Assembly: GCA_026126165.1 (NCBI GenBank)
Contig: JAHCJR010000017.1
Coordinates: 1 to 48,874, forward strand
Length of the DNA stretch: 48,874 nt
Source of the DNA: Alphaproteobacteria bacterium
Lineage (GTDB): Bacteria > Pseudomonadota > Alphaproteobacteria > Ferrovibrionales > Ferrovibrionaceae
Direction of reading: 5' to 3'
The first letter of the stretch is position 1. Each line of letters starts with the position of its first letter. The position numbers and the translations under genes are program-made. Of the stretch, positions 8,978-18,001 are shown piece by piece. The notes under the pieces are model-generated. The model did no database searches, had not been told where the DNA came from, and worked only from the letters and a program-made list of their open reading frames with translations.

Positions 8978-9718
8978 CTATTCGCGGTTGCCGAGGAACG
9001 CCAGCATGAGCTGGAACAGGTTGATGAAGTTCAGGTAGAGCGCCACCGCGCCGAAGATCGCCCGCTTGTTCTGCAACTCCGCCGGATCGGCCTCGTCGAA
9101 CTCCGACTTGATGCGCTGCGTGTCGTAGGCGGTGAGGCCGGTGAAGACCAGCACGCCCACCGCCGAGATCACGAAATGCATCATGGCCGAAGCCAGGAAC
9201 ATGTTTACGACGGCAGCGATGATGATGCCGATCAGGCCCATCAGCAGGAACGAGCCCCAGCCGGTCAGGTTGCGCTTCGTGGTATAGCCATAGAGGCTCA
9301 TCGCGCCGAAGGTCGCGGCGGTGACGAAGAAGGCCCGCGCCACCGAGGCGCCGGTATAGCGATGCAACAGCACCGCCATGGAGATGCCGAACAGCGCCGT
9401 GAAGACCCAGTAGAGCCCCTGCAGGAAACCGGAACTCATCCGGTTAATGCCGAAGCTCATCCACAGCAGCAGGCCGAGCGGCGAGAGCATCGCCACCAGT
9501 CCGAGGCCGGTCGGAGCGAGCCGCTCGGTGAAGAAGAGGCTCATCAGGCCCGGCGACTGGGCAATCACCACGGCCACGATCCCGCTGAGCAGCAGGCCCG
9601 ACCCCATGATGTTGTAAACCTTCAGCATGTAGGCGCGCAGCGCCTGGTCGACCACGACCTGATCGACCGTGCCGGCGCGACCCATGCCGAGGTAACGCTT
9701 GTCCAAGTCCATCGCCAT
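8978..9718 (-). CDS. Bax inhibitor-1/YccA family membrane protein
   Basis: A 246-residue inner-membrane protein with seven hydrophobic segments, of the BI-1/YccA/YbhL (TMBIM) family. Structural work on a bacterial member showed a pH-sensitive calcium leak; in E. coli YccA modulates the FtsH protease. The conserved C-terminal region LTAYDTQRIKSEFDE and ALYLNFINLFQLML, with the acidic residues linked to pH gating, is present. I chose the ATG at 9718 because GGAG lies eight bases upstream, the protein then begins MAMDLDKR, and upstream in-frame starts lack a ribosome-binding site. It is a single-gene unit with its own terminator. Confidence 0.92.
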   Translation of the reverse strand: MAMDLDKRYLGMGRAGTVDQVVVDQALRAYMLKVYNIMGSGLLLSGIVAVVIAQSPGLMSLFFTERLAPTGLGLVAMLSPLGLLLWMSFGINRMSSGFLQGLYWVFTALFGISMAVLLHRYTGASVARAFFVTAATFGAMSLYGYTTKRNLTGWGSFLLMGLIGIIIAAVVNMFLASAMMHFVISAVGVLVFTGLTAYDTQRIKSEFDEADPAELQNKRAIFGAVALYLNFINLFQLMLAFLGNRE

Positions 9719-9755
9719 CGATTGGGCTCCTATGAGAAACGGAAGTTTCGCCGGC

Positions 9756-9786
9756 TTCATATTGGATGAGGGCCGTGCAAAATCAA
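9756..9786 (-). promoter_or_regulatory. Putative promoter of the Bax-inhibitor-1 gene
   Basis: On the minus strand TTGATT (9781-9786) precedes two overlapping A/T-rich -10 candidates, AATATG (9758-9763, 17-base spacer) and TATGAA (9756-9761, 19-base spacer). This is one of the few A/T-rich patches in this part of the sequence, which supports a promoter here. Confidence 0.35.
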
Positions 9787-9810
9787 GGGATAACCCAGCC
9801 GCTTCCACGC

Positions 9811-9830
9811 CCCGGTAAGGGGTTACCGGG
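9811..9830. terminator. Stem-loop after ybbP, possible weak terminator
   Basis: Perfect 8-bp arms CCCGGTAA and TTACCGGG surround GGGG. It lies 50 bases past the ybbP stop codon and upstream of the Bax-inhibitor-1 promoter, where a terminator would be expected. There is no T-run on the minus-strand side, so it may be a Rho-dependent end, an RNA-stability hairpin or an operator rather than a classic terminator. Confidence 0.4.
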
Positions 9831-9880
9831 CCGGTTTTAGGCATTCCAGACTAGGCATCTCCACCGATCGGCGCGGCAGG

Positions 9881-12403
9881 TCAGAATTCCCGCAGTACCG
9901 GCGCCGGCCGCTCCGAAAGCGCCCGCCAGGTTCCGGCCAGCCCCAGCAGCACCGTCGCCGTCACCGAAAGAAGTGCGGTCAGCACCAGCGTTCCGGGAAG
10001 CGGCGTCCAGGCGGCCTTCATCACGGTGGTGATCACGACCTCCGCCGCCACCCAGCCGAGCAGGCCGGCAACCAGCGCTGTCGAGAGGCCGAGCATGGCA
10101 TATTCGAGCAGGTAGGCGCGCAGGACATCGGCCCGGCTCGCCCCCAGCACCTTGAGCACGACCGCGTCATAGACCCGCCGACGATGCCCCGCCGCCATGG
10201 CGCCCGCCAGCACCAGGACGCCGGCGACCAGCGTCACCGCGGCGGCGGCCCGCGCCGCCCGGCCGATATCGCCGAGGATCTTGTTCACTGACTCGAGGGC
10301 TTCCTTCATGCGGATCACGGAGACATTGGCGAAGCGGTCGGTGACGGCGCGGAAGACCGCCTCCTCCGCCGCGCCGCGCGCCTGCACGGTGGCGATGTGC
10401 GTATGCGGCGCCGCCTCCAGGGTGCCCGGCGCGAAGATGACGACGAAGTTTATGCCAAGGCTGGACCAGTCGATGCGGCGCAGGTTGGCAATCGTGGCCT
10501 CGATCTCGCGCCCGAGTACGTTGATGGTCAGCCGGTCGCCGATACCGACGCCGAAGTCGGCGGCGATCTTGGCATCGAGCGAGAGGAGCGGCGGACCCGA
10601 ATAGTCCGCCGGCCACCATTCGCCGGCCACCAGGCTCGATCCCTCCGGCAGCAGCGCGGCATAGGTCAGGCCACGATCGCCACGCAGCGCCCAGCGCGAA
10701 TCCTGGCCGACCTGCAACGCTTCGGCCGGCACGCCGTTCACCCTGGCAATGCGGCCGCGCAGCGAGGGCACGCGCCGTATCTCGCCCGCGCCGGGCACGG
10801 AAGTTACGAGCTGTTCGAACTCCGCGACCTGATCGGACTGGATGTCGATGAAGAAAAAGGCAGGCGCTTCCTCCGGTAGCTGCTCCTGCACCTGGCGGTC
10901 GAGATTGCCCTGCACGAGGGCAATCGTCACCAGCAGCGTCAGGCCGAGACCGAGGGAGAGCACGACCGAGGCGGTAGCGGCACCTGGCCGATGCAGGTTG
11001 GCAAGCGCAAGGCGGAGCGCCGGCCGGCGCGGACGGCCGATGCGGCGCACTCCCTGCACCAGCAGGAACGCGCTCAGGCGCAGCAGGAGAAAGCTTCCCG
11101 CCGCGCCGGCGACGAAACCCAGGGCAAAACGCACATCGCTCGCGGTGAGGATGGCGACGGCGAGCAGCGCGCCAAGCGAAAGGGCGAGAAGCATGAGTGG
11201 CAGCGGACGCGGCCATCGCCGCTCCGGGGCGACGAGCTGGCGGAACAGGCTGGCGGCCGGCACGTCCTGCGCCCTGGCCAGCGGCCAGAGCGTGAAGACG
11301 AGCGCGGTGAGGAGGCCATAGCCGGCGGCGAGCAGGAGCGGAGCCGGATAGAAGCCGAAACTTGGTGGAACCGGCAAACGTTCGGCCAGGAACCGGCCCA
11401 GGCCGTGCGGCAGCAGCGCGCCCGCGAGGAGGCCGATGGCGATGCCGATACAGGCGAGAAGCATGACCTGCAGCAGGTAGACGAGGAACACGGTGCGCGA
11501 CGGCGCGCCAAGACATTTCAGTGTGGCGATGGTCTCGGTCCTGCCGTCAAGATAGCTCTTCACTGCATTGCCGACACCGACGCCGCCCACCAGCAGGGCG
11601 GTCAGGCCGATCAGGGTGAGGAACAGCGTGATGCGCTCGATCCATTGGCGCAGCGCCGGCGTGCCGCCGGCCACGTCGCGGATGCGCCAGCCTGCCTCGG
11701 GGAAGGCCCGCCGGATCTCCGCGATCACCGCCTGCGCGTCGCTCCCCGGCGCCAGGCGGAGCCGGTAGGTCCAGTAGATCAGGCTGCCCGTCTGCACCAG
11801 GCCGGTGCCTGCCAGCGCCTCGTCCGCGATCATGAGCCGGGGTCCGAGCGCGAATGCCTCGGTGCCCCGGTCCGGCTCGCGCTCGATCACCCCGGTGACG
11901 AGAAAGGTCGCGTCGCCGACCTGGAGGCGATCGCCCGGCCGCAGGCCGAGGCGGGTCAGCAGATTGGCTTCCACCAGCGCGCCGGCCAGCCCGTTATGGC
12001 GGCCAAGAAGCTGCTCGAGCGGCTGGTCGGGGGTCGTGCGCATCTCGCCGTAGAGCGGATAGAGCCCATCCACCGCCTTGAGTTCGACCAGGGTCCGCGC
12101 CGTTCCAGGGAGCCCGCGGGCCATGGCGCGCATGCTGGCGATCGCCGATAGCTCGCCGCGCCGCGCGAGCCAGGCATGCTCCTCCTCCGAGGCCGGACGA
12201 TGGGTCAGGCGCAGCTCGATATCGCCGCCGATGAGCGAGCGGCCCTCCGCGCGCAGCCCCTCGACGATGGCCGAGGACAGGGAACCGACGCCGGCGATGG
12301 CGGCGACACCCAGCGCGAGACAGGCCAGAAAGATGCGAAAGCCGCGCAGCCCGCCCCGCATCTCGCGCAGCGCCAGGCGGCAGGCAAGTGCCAGTTCGCC
12401 CAT
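9881..12403 (-). CDS. ybbP: FtsX-like ABC transporter permease, YbbP-like
   Basis: An 840-residue inner-membrane permease of the large YbbP/FtsX (MacB-type) family, with about ten membrane helices: one near the N-terminus (residues 24-46), clusters in the middle, and the last group near residues 715-830. Large periplasmic loops separate them. The closing FtsX domain shows VAGVLVLAGAMAAGHRRRVYDAVVLKVLGASRADVLRAYLLEY-like sequence typical of the family. It starts two bases after the stop of the ATPase gene on the same strand. YbbA-YbbP-type systems are thought to work on the periplasmic side of the envelope and are often encoded next to tesA, as here; the substrate is not established. Confidence 0.9.
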   Translation of the reverse strand: MGELALACRLALREMRGGLRGFRIFLACLALGVAAIAGVGSLSSAIVEGLRAEGRSLIGGDIELRLTHRPASEEEHAWLARRGELSAIASMRAMARGLPGTARTLVELKAVDGLYPLYGEMRTTPDQPLEQLLGRHNGLAGALVEANLLTRLGLRPGDRLQVGDATFLVTGVIEREPDRGTEAFALGPRLMIADEALAGTGLVQTGSLIYWTYRLRLAPGSDAQAVIAEIRRAFPEAGWRIRDVAGGTPALRQWIERITLFLTLIGLTALLVGGVGVGNAVKSYLDGRTETIATLKCLGAPSRTVFLVYLLQVMLLACIGIAIGLLAGALLPHGLGRFLAERLPVPPSFGFYPAPLLLAAGYGLLTALVFTLWPLARAQDVPAASLFRQLVAPERRWPRPLPLMLLALSLGALLAVAILTASDVRFALGFVAGAAGSFLLLRLSAFLLVQGVRRIGRPRRPALRLALANLHRPGAATASVVLSLGLGLTLLVTIALVQGNLDRQVQEQLPEEAPAFFFIDIQSDQVAEFEQLVTSVPGAGEIRRVPSLRGRIARVNGVPAEALQVGQDSRWALRGDRGLTYAALLPEGSSLVAGEWWPADYSGPPLLSLDAKIAADFGVGIGDRLTINVLGREIEATIANLRRIDWSSLGINFVVIFAPGTLEAAPHTHIATVQARGAAEEAVFRAVTDRFANVSVIRMKEALESVNKILGDIGRAARAAAAVTLVAGVLVLAGAMAAGHRRRVYDAVVLKVLGASRADVLRAYLLEYAMLGLSTALVAGLLGWVAAEVVITTVMKAAWTPLPGTLVLTALLSVTATVLLGLAGTWRALSERPAPVLREF

Positions 12404-12405
12404 GC

Positions 12406-13137
12406 TCAGCCCGCGCTCGCGCGCCGCTTCGCGGTGGCGAGGCCGTCATCGGCGATGCGCCCGTCCTCGATCCGTACCACGCGGTCACAGCGCGCGGCGA
12501 GCTCCGCATCATGGGTGATCAGCACCAGGGTCGCACCATGGCGCCGATGCAGGGCAAAGAGCAGATCGACGATCTGCCGGCCCGTGGCACCGTCCAGATT
12601 CCCCGTCGGCTCGTCGGCCAGCAACAGCTTCGGTTCGGCGACGACCGCGCGCGCCAGCGCGACCCGCTGCTGCTCGCCACCGGAAAGCTGGGCCGGATAA
12701 TGCGTAAGGCGATGGCCAAGGCCCACCGCCTGCAATTCCTCCGCCGCCCGTGCGAAGGCATCCTCGCGGCCGGCCAACTCCAGCGGGATCGCCACATTTT
12801 CAAGCGCGGTCATGGTTGGCACGAGGTGAAAGGACTGGAAGACGATGCCCAGATTGTCGCGCCGGAAACGCGCCAGCTCGTCCTCGCCCATGCTTCCAAG
12901 CTCATGGCCCGCGACGCTGACACGGCCGCTGCTCGCCCGCTCGAGGCCGGCCATGATCGACATCATGGTCGATTTGCCCGAGCCAGAAGGCCCGACCACT
13001 CCGACCATCTCGCCCGCACCGATCGCCAGATCGATGCCACGCAGGATGTTGACGGAACCGGCCTGGCTCGCCAAGTCTAGGGTTACGCCCTCGAGCCGAA
13101 CCAGCCATTCGGCATCCGCCAAACCGGAAGAAGTCAT
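12406..13137 (-). CDS. ybbA: ABC transporter ATP-binding protein, YbbA-like
   Basis: A 243-residue ATPase of the LolD/MacB/YbbA class. It has Walker A GPSGSGKS, the Q-loop region FQSFHLVPTMTALENV, signature LSGGEQQR, Walker B LLLADEPTGNLD and the switch motif ITHDAE. It would drive the YbbP permease encoded immediately downstream. The ATG at 13137 is preferred: it has AGGA eight bases upstream, and longer forms add residues absent from the family. Its start codon overlaps the start codon of the divergent tesA-like gene within the palindrome TCATGA, so each gene's promoter must lie inside the other. Confidence 0.92.
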   Translation of the reverse strand: MTSSGLADAEWLVRLEGVTLDLASQAGSVNILRGIDLAIGAGEMVGVVGPSGSGKSTMMSIMAGLERASSGRVSVAGHELGSMGEDELARFRRDNLGIVFQSFHLVPTMTALENVAIPLELAGREDAFARAAEELQAVGLGHRLTHYPAQLSGGEQQRVALARAVVAEPKLLLADEPTGNLDGATGRQIVDLLFALHRRHGATLVLITHDAELAARCDRVVRIEDGRIADDGLATAKRRASAG

Positions 13138-13813
13138 GAAATCCTGCGCCTCGCAATCAGGAACGTTACGCCGATATGGCATGCTTGCAGTCATTTTCAA
13201 CCTTTTTGCGGCGATGGCACTGGCTTTCCCGTACGCCGAACGGGCGGGGGCCGAGACCGCGCCGCTGATCGTGGCGCTCGGCGACAGCCTGACCGCAGGC
13301 TACGGATTGCCGCCGGAACAGGCATTCCCGGCGCTGCTCGAGGCGCGCCTCAAGGCGATTGGCGTGCCGGCGCGGGTACAGAATGCCGGTGTCTCGGGCG
13401 ATACCAGCGCCGGCGGGCGCGCCAGGCTGGCCTGGGCACTCGCCGAGAGGCCGGCGCTGGTCATCGTCGAACTGGGCGCCAACGATGCGCTGCGTGGCAT
13501 CGAGCCGGCGCAGACGGAGGCCAATCTCGACGCCATTCTGACCGAACTGCGCCGGCGCGATATCAAGGTGCTGCTGGCCGGCATGCGCGCGCCGCCCAAC
13601 ATGGGCCGCGACTTCGCGGGCGAATATGATGCGCTGTTCCCCCGCCTCGCGGCGAAGCATGGGGTGCCACTCTATCCCTTCTTTCTCGATGGCGTCGCCG
13701 GACAGCCGGCCTTGAACCAGCCCGATGGCATCCATCCGAACCTCAAAGGGGTCGAGGTCATCGTCGAACGGATCGCCCCGCACGTAAAGCGCGCCCTCGC
13801 GGGCGCCGGCTGA
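13136..13813 (+). CDS. tesA: Arylesterase / GDSL acyl-CoA thioesterase, TesA-like
   Basis: A 225-residue SGNH/GDSL hydrolase, multifunctional thioesterase I/protease I/lysophospholipase L1 type, normally periplasmic. The family blocks are all present: GDSLTAGYGL with the nucleophilic Ser, the Gly of VSGDTSAGG, the Asn of LGANDALRG, and DGIHPN with the Asp-His pair. An N-terminal hydrophobic stretch LAVIFNLFAAMALAF followed by ERAGA is a signal peptide. The ATG at 13136 has GGAAGAAG just upstream and keeps the two Arg residues needed for the signal peptide. An internal ATG at 13181 would leave a signal without positive charge and with no good ribosome-binding site. Adjacent to ybbA in the arrangement known from other proteobacteria. 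Confidence 0.9.
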   Translation: MKSCASQSGTLRRYGMLAVIFNLFAAMALAFPYAERAGAETAPLIVALGDSLTAGYGLPPEQAFPALLEARLKAIGVPARVQNAGVSGDTSAGGRARLAWALAERPALVIVELGANDALRGIEPAQTEANLDAILTELRRRDIKVLLAGMRAPPNMGRDFAGEYDALFPRLAAKHGVPLYPFFLDGVAGQPALNQPDGIHPNLKGVEVIVERIAPHVKRALAGAG

Positions 13814-15381
13814 TGGCATCCGGCGCAGCGGCGCGCCACGCCGTCGTCATTGCCGGCGGCGGTCCGGTCGGACTGACCCTGGCGCTGGAGCTGGCCCGCC
13901 ATGGCATCGCTTCCGTGGTGCTGGAACAGGGCGCGGGTCCGGGCGAAGGCAGCCGCGCCATCTGCATCTCCCGCCGCTCCATGGACATCCTCGACGGGAT
14001 CGGCGTCGGCGAGGACTTCCGCGGCAAGGGCCTCGGCTGGACCAGCGGGACATCCTTCTTCCGCAACCGGCCGGTCTACCGGCTCGAGATGCCCTGGCCG
14101 CCGGGCGAGAAGCACTATCCCATGACCAACCTCCAGCAGTTCCACATGGAGGAATTCCTGATCGCCCGGGCCCGGCGCGAGCCTCTTGTCGAGCTGCGCC
14201 AGCGGACGCGCCTCGAAGATCTCGACATCGCGACAGGGTATGTGCGGCTGCATGTGCGAAGTCCCGCAGGCGCGGAGGCGCTCGATGCCCGCTTCCTTAT
14301 CGCCTGCGACGGCGCGCGCAGCCGCGTGCGCGAGGCGCTCGGCCTGCGCCTGAACGGCAGGTCGCACGAGGGTCGCTATCTGATCGCCGACATCCATATG
14401 CGCTCCGATCATCCGACCGAACGGCGCGCCTGGTTCGATCCGCCCAGCAATCCCGGCGCCACCGTCCTCATGCATCGCCAGCCCGACGACATCTGGCGCA
14501 TCGACTATCAGCTTCTGCCCGGCCAGGACGCGGAGCGCGAACTGGAGGCAGGCCGCATTGCCGAGCGGATCGGCGCCCACCTCGCCATGATCGGCGAGAG
14601 CGCGCCCTGGCGGCTCGTCTGGACGAGCCTCTACCGCGCCCATTGCCTGGCCCTCGACGATTATCGCCACGGCCCCGTCCTCTTCGCCGGCGATGCCGCG
14701 CATCTGGTGCCGATCTTCGGCGTGCGCGGCCTCAATTCCGGGATCGCTGATGCCAACAACCTGGGCTGGAAACTGGCGGCAGTGCTGCGCGGCGAGGCGC
14801 CCTTGTCGCTCCTGGACAGCTACTCCGTCGAACGACGGGCGGCGACGCTCGACATCCTTGCGCAAGCGGAAAAGACGACGCTCTTCATGACGCCACCGGA
14901 TGCCGGCCATGCCCTGATGCGCGAAGCCGTGCTTTCGCTTGCCATCGACGAAGAGTTCGTCCGCCCGCTGATCGATCCGCGGCAGTCGGTTCCTTACGAC
15001 TATGTCGAGAGCCCGCTCACCACGCTCACCGGCCGCCCGGTGGATCTAGAAGGTGCCCGTGCCGGCGCGCCGCTGCCCAACCTTGCGCTCGGCGCGACGC
15101 CGCAGGGGGCTCACCATCTGCTGGAGGTCCTGCCGGCGGGCTTCGCCGCGATCGTCTTCGATACGGCAGGCGAGGCAGCGGTGCGGGCCGCGTTCGCGGC
15201 TGCCGGACCGGACTGCCTGCGGATCGGCGATGGCGAGGCGCTGGCGCGCGAGCGGCTCGGCGCCGTGCCCGGCCTCGTCATCCTGGCCCGCCCGGACGGG
15301 CATTTGGCCGCCCGCCTGGTCGCGCCGGCGCCGGAGCAGCTCCGGCAGGCCTTGTGGCGAGCCTGCGGCCGCGCGCATTGA
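13813..15381 (+). CDS. FAD-dependent aromatic-ring monooxygenase, MhpA-like
   Basis: A 522-residue flavoprotein of the p-hydroxybenzoate hydroxylase superfamily, closest in layout to 3-(3-hydroxyphenyl)propionate hydroxylase. The dinucleotide-binding motif VIAGGGPVGLTLALELARHG is near residues 11-31, the DG motif is ACDGARSRVREALG, and the GD motif is LFAGDAAHLVPIFGVRGLNSG. The last 130 or so residues fit the thioredoxin-like C-terminal domain of this class. It uses NAD(P)H and oxygen to hydroxylate an aromatic or polyketide-like substrate, which is not identifiable here. The ATG shares one base with the tesA stop codon, and the gene is followed 13 bases later by a DUF2783 gene. Confidence 0.88.
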   Translation: MASGAAARHAVVIAGGGPVGLTLALELARHGIASVVLEQGAGPGEGSRAICISRRSMDILDGIGVGEDFRGKGLGWTSGTSFFRNRPVYRLEMPWPPGEKHYPMTNLQQFHMEEFLIARARREPLVELRQRTRLEDLDIATGYVRLHVRSPAGAEALDARFLIACDGARSRVREALGLRLNGRSHEGRYLIADIHMRSDHPTERRAWFDPPSNPGATVLMHRQPDDIWRIDYQLLPGQDAERELEAGRIAERIGAHLAMIGESAPWRLVWTSLYRAHCLALDDYRHGPVLFAGDAAHLVPIFGVRGLNSGIADANNLGWKLAAVLRGEAPLSLLDSYSVERRAATLDILAQAEKTTLFMTPPDAGHALMREAVLSLAIDEEFVRPLIDPRQSVPYDYVESPLTTLTGRPVDLEGARAGAPLPNLALGATPQGAHHLLEVLPAGFAAIVFDTAGEAAVRAAFAAAGPDCLRIGDGEALARERLGAVPGLVILARPDGHLAARLVAPAPEQLRQALWRACGRAH

Positions 15382-15394
15382 AGCGGAGGAAGCG

Positions 15395-15610
15395 ATGCCA
15401 CTCGACAACGCGGCGCTCGAAGATCTGTTCGGCCGGCTCGCCGGGGCGCTCGAAGAGCTGGAGGAGCGCGACCGGCCGGTCTTTCTTGCCAAGCTCGCGC
15501 TGCTTCTCGCCGCCGAGATCGGCGACCGGGTGCGGATCGAGGCACTGATCGTGCAGGCCCTGCGCCATCTCGGACCGGAGCATGACGGACCGGGTTCCGG
15601 CGCACGCTGA
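15395..15610 (+). CDS. DUF2783 family small protein
   Basis: A 71-residue acidic helical protein starting at the ATG at 15395, which is preceded by GGAGGAAGCG. The core LEDLFGRLAGALEELEERDR and FLAKLALLLAAEIGD matches DUF2783, small proteins commonly encoded right after an FAD monooxygenase of the preceding type, so the pair is probably functionally linked, perhaps as subunit and accessory protein. The function is not known. It is too short for a catalytic domain and has no signal peptide. Confidence 0.75.
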   Translation: MPLDNAALEDLFGRLAGALEELEERDRPVFLAKLALLLAAEIGDRVRIEALIVQALRHLGPEHDGPGSGAR

Positions 15611-15674
15611 CTTCGTGCTATAGCCCCTCGCCTGCCACCGACCTCCCCCAGCGCACACCGGACACCGATAGAAA

Positions 15675-16718
15675 ATGGAACTCAGACCGCTTGGCCGCAC
15701 CGGCATCAAGGTAAGCAGGATCTGCCTCGGCACCATGACCTGGGGCCAGCAGAACAGCGAGAGCGAAGCCCATGCCCAGCTCGACATGGCGCTCGATCGC
15801 GGCATCAATTTTATCGACACGGCGGAGATGTATCCGGTTCCGCCGATGGCGGAAACCCAGGGCCGGACCGAGAGCTACATCGGCTCCTGGTTCGCTGCGC
15901 GGCGCAACCGCGAACGCGTGATCCTGGCCAGCAAGGTTTCGGGACGCGGCGGGGCCCGCGGCATCGCGATCCGCGGCGGCGAGACCCGGCTCGACCGGGC
16001 ACAGATCCGCGCGGCGGTGGAGGGCAGCCTGCAGCGGCTGCGGACCGACTATATCGACCTTTACCAGACGCACTGGCCGGACCGGAAGGTCAATGCCTTC
16101 GGCCAGCTCGGCTTCGAGCACGACCCGGCGGACGATGCCGTGCCGCTCCTTGAAACGCTCGAGGCGATGGCGGACCTGGTGCGCGAGGGAAAAGTGCGCG
16201 CCATCGGCCTGTCCAACGAGACGCCGTGGGGGCTGATGGAATGCCTGCGCCTCTCCGAACGCCATGGCCTGCCCCGGATCGCCGCCATCCAGAATCCCTA
16301 CAACCTGCTCAACCGCAGCTTCGAGATCGGCCTTGCCGAGATCGCGCATCGGGAGGATGTCGGCCTGCTCGCCTATTCGCCGCTCGCCATGGGCGTGCTG
16401 AGCGGCAAGTACCAGACGAAGCCCTGGCCGGCCGGCGCCAGGCTCACCCTGTTCGAGCGCTTCCAGCGCTATACCCGCCCCGAAGCGGCCGAGCCGACCG
16501 CCGCCTATATCGAGCTGGCGCGCCGGCACAGCCTGGCACCCGATGCGATGGCGCTTGCCTTCGTCAATGGCCGTTCCTTCCTCACCGCCAACATCATCGG
16601 CGCGACCAGCACCGCGCAGCTCGCGCGCAACATCGACAGCCTGAAGCTGACCCTGCCCGGAGAGGTGCTGGCGGGGATCGAGGCAATCCACCGGCGCTGG
16701 CCCAACGTTTGCCCCTGA
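15675..16718 (+). CDS. Aldo/keto reductase, Tas-like
   Basis: A 347-residue NADPH-dependent aldo/keto reductase with a TIM-barrel fold, closest to the E. coli Tas/YghZ group. The catalytic tetrad is visible as the Asp and Tyr of FIDTAEMYP, the Lys of ILASKVSG and the His of YQTHWPDR. The C-terminal cofactor-binding region GATSTAQLARNIDSL is typical. The N-terminus MELRPLGRTGIKVSRICLGTM confirms the start. The natural aldehyde or ketone substrate is unknown. It lies 64 bases after the DUF2783 gene and 15 bases before thpR, so it may begin the aldo/keto reductase-thpR-cobB operon. Confidence 0.92.
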   Translation: MELRPLGRTGIKVSRICLGTMTWGQQNSESEAHAQLDMALDRGINFIDTAEMYPVPPMAETQGRTESYIGSWFAARRNRERVILASKVSGRGGARGIAIRGGETRLDRAQIRAAVEGSLQRLRTDYIDLYQTHWPDRKVNAFGQLGFEHDPADDAVPLLETLEAMADLVREGKVRAIGLSNETPWGLMECLRLSERHGLPRIAAIQNPYNLLNRSFEIGLAEIAHREDVGLLAYSPLAMGVLSGKYQTKPWPAGARLTLFERFQRYTRPEAAEPTAAYIELARRHSLAPDAMALAFVNGRSFLTANIIGATSTAQLARNIDSLKLTLPGEVLAGIEAIHRRWPNVCP

Positions 16719-16733
16719 CGACGGGCGCAGGCC

Positions 16734-17285
16734 ATGATCCGCCTTTTCGCCGCCATCGCCCTGCCCGACGAGATCCGCGCCAGCCTCGCCCCGATCATGG
16801 CGGGGATTCCCGGCGCGAAATGGACGCGGCCCGAGAATCTGCATCTGACTCTGCGCTTCATCGGCAACGTGGATGGAAGGCTGTTCCGCGACATCGCCGA
16901 CAGTCTGAGCCATGTGCGGGGCGAGCCGTTCGAGCTGCGCCTTTCGGGTGTCGGGCAGTTCGGTGAGGGCCGCCGCGTCGATCTGGTCTGGGCCGGCGTG
17001 CAGGCGTCCGAGCCGCTGCGGCACCTGCAGGCGCGCATCGAGCAGCGCCTGCGCGCCGAGGGACTTGAACCGGAACCGCGCAAATACCATCCTCACGTCA
17101 CCCTGGCGCGGCTGCGCGGCGCGCCGGACCGGCGGGTGGCGGACTATCTCGCCGGACATGGCCTCTACCGGTCCGCGCCCTTCCGGGTGGAGGAATTCGT
17201 GCTCTTCTCGAGTTTCCTGGCGCGGGACGGCGCAATCCACCAGGCGGAAGCGACCTATCCGCTGGGCCGGGGCGGCGGCGTCTGA
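16734..17285 (+). CDS. thpR: RNA 2',3'-cyclic phosphodiesterase (2'-5' RNA ligase family)
   Basis: A 183-residue member of the two-histidine (2H) phosphoesterase superfamily. The paired HxT motifs are HLTL (within [10 protein letters not shown], about residues 40-49) and HVTL (within [13 protein letters not shown], about 119-131), at the expected spacing. ThpR opens 2',3'-cyclic phosphate ends on RNA and can join tRNA halves with a 2'-5' bond in vitro; its role in the cell is unclear. The start [14 protein letters not shown] is typical for the family. It sits in a tight operon, 15 bases after the aldo/keto reductase and two bases before cobB. Confidence 0.93.
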   Translation: MIRLFAAIALPDEIRASLAPIMAGIPGAKWTRPENLHLTLRFIGNVDGRLFRDIADSLSHVRGEPFELRLSGVGQFGEGRRVDLVWAGVQASEPLRHLQARIEQRLRAEGLEPEPRKYHPHVTLARLRGAPDRRVADYLAGHGLYRSAPFRVEEFVLFSSFLARDGAIHQAEATYPLGRGGGV

Positions 17286-17287
17286 CC

Positions 17288-17995
17288 ATGGCCCGTCACC
17301 AGCGCATCGTCATCCTGACCGGTGCCGGCATCTCGGCCGAGTCGGGCCTCGGCACCTTTCGCGACAAGGACGGGCTGTGGACGAAGTACGACCTGGAAGA
17401 GGTGGCGACGCCGCAGGGCTTCGCCCGCAATCCGGCCTTCGTGCATGAATTCTACAATGCGCGAAGGCGCAACCTGCTCGAAGCTCGGCCGAACCCGGCC
17501 CACCATGCCCTCGCGCGGCTCGAGCGCGAGCATCCCGGCCGCGTACTGGTGGTGACGCAGAATGTCGACGACCTGCACGAGAAGGCCGGCAGCCGCAACC
17601 TGATCCACATGCATGGCGAACTTGCCAAGGTCCGCTGTGCGGCCTGCGAGAGCGTGCGCGTCTGGCGGGAAGACCTCTCGCTCGAGCATGTCTGCGCCGA
17701 ATGCAGCACGAAGGGCAGGCTGCGCCCGCACGTGGTCTGGTTCGGCGAGATGCCCTTCGCCATGTCGAAGATCGAGCTGGCGCTGGCGGCCTGCGACCTC
17801 TTCGTCTCCATCGGCACGTCGGGCAATGTCTATCCGGCGGCGGGCTTCGTGCAGCAGGTGCGCGAAGGCGGGCGGGCGCACACGGTCGAGCTCAACCTGG
17901 AACCTTCCGAAGGGCATACCCTGTTCCACGAGCAGGTCTATGGCCCGGCGAGCGAAGTGGTGCCGGCCTATGTGGAGCGCCTGCTCGGCGCCTGA
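17288..17995 (+). CDS. cobB: NAD-dependent protein deacylase (sirtuin), CobB
   Basis: A 235-residue bacterial sirtuin that removes acyl groups from lysines while consuming NAD. NAD-binding motifs are [15 protein letters not shown] (11-25) and [12 protein letters not shown] (90-101); the catalytic His is H109 in MHGE. The zinc-binding cysteines are at 117, 120, 136 and 139. Tyr56 and Arg59 in HEFYNARR match the Y-x-x-R pair of class III sirtuins, which favours desuccinylase or demalonylase activity in addition to deacetylation. It is the last gene of its operon and converges on polA with six bases between the stop codons and no visible terminator. Confidence 0.94.
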   Translation: MARHQRIVILTGAGISAESGLGTFRDKDGLWTKYDLEEVATPQGFARNPAFVHEFYNARRRNLLEARPNPAHHALARLEREHPGRVLVVTQNVDDLHEKAGSRNLIHMHGELAKVRCAACESVRVWREDLSLEHVCAECSTKGRLRPHVVWFGEMPFAMSKIELALAACDLFVSIGTSGNVYPAAGFVQQVREGGRAHTVELNLEPSEGHTLFHEQVYGPASEVVPAYVERLLGA

Positions 17996-18001
17996 GGCGC
18001 C

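Noticed and set aside
7514-9769. A 751-codon open frame on the plus strand
   Set aside because: It is antisense to the M81 and Bax-inhibitor-1 genes, rich in His/Arg/Gln and without family motifs, the usual shadow in GC-rich DNA.
13181-13813. Shorter tesA start at 13181
   Set aside because: It has no ribosome-binding site and loses the Arg-Arg pair needed for the signal peptide; kept only as an alternative.
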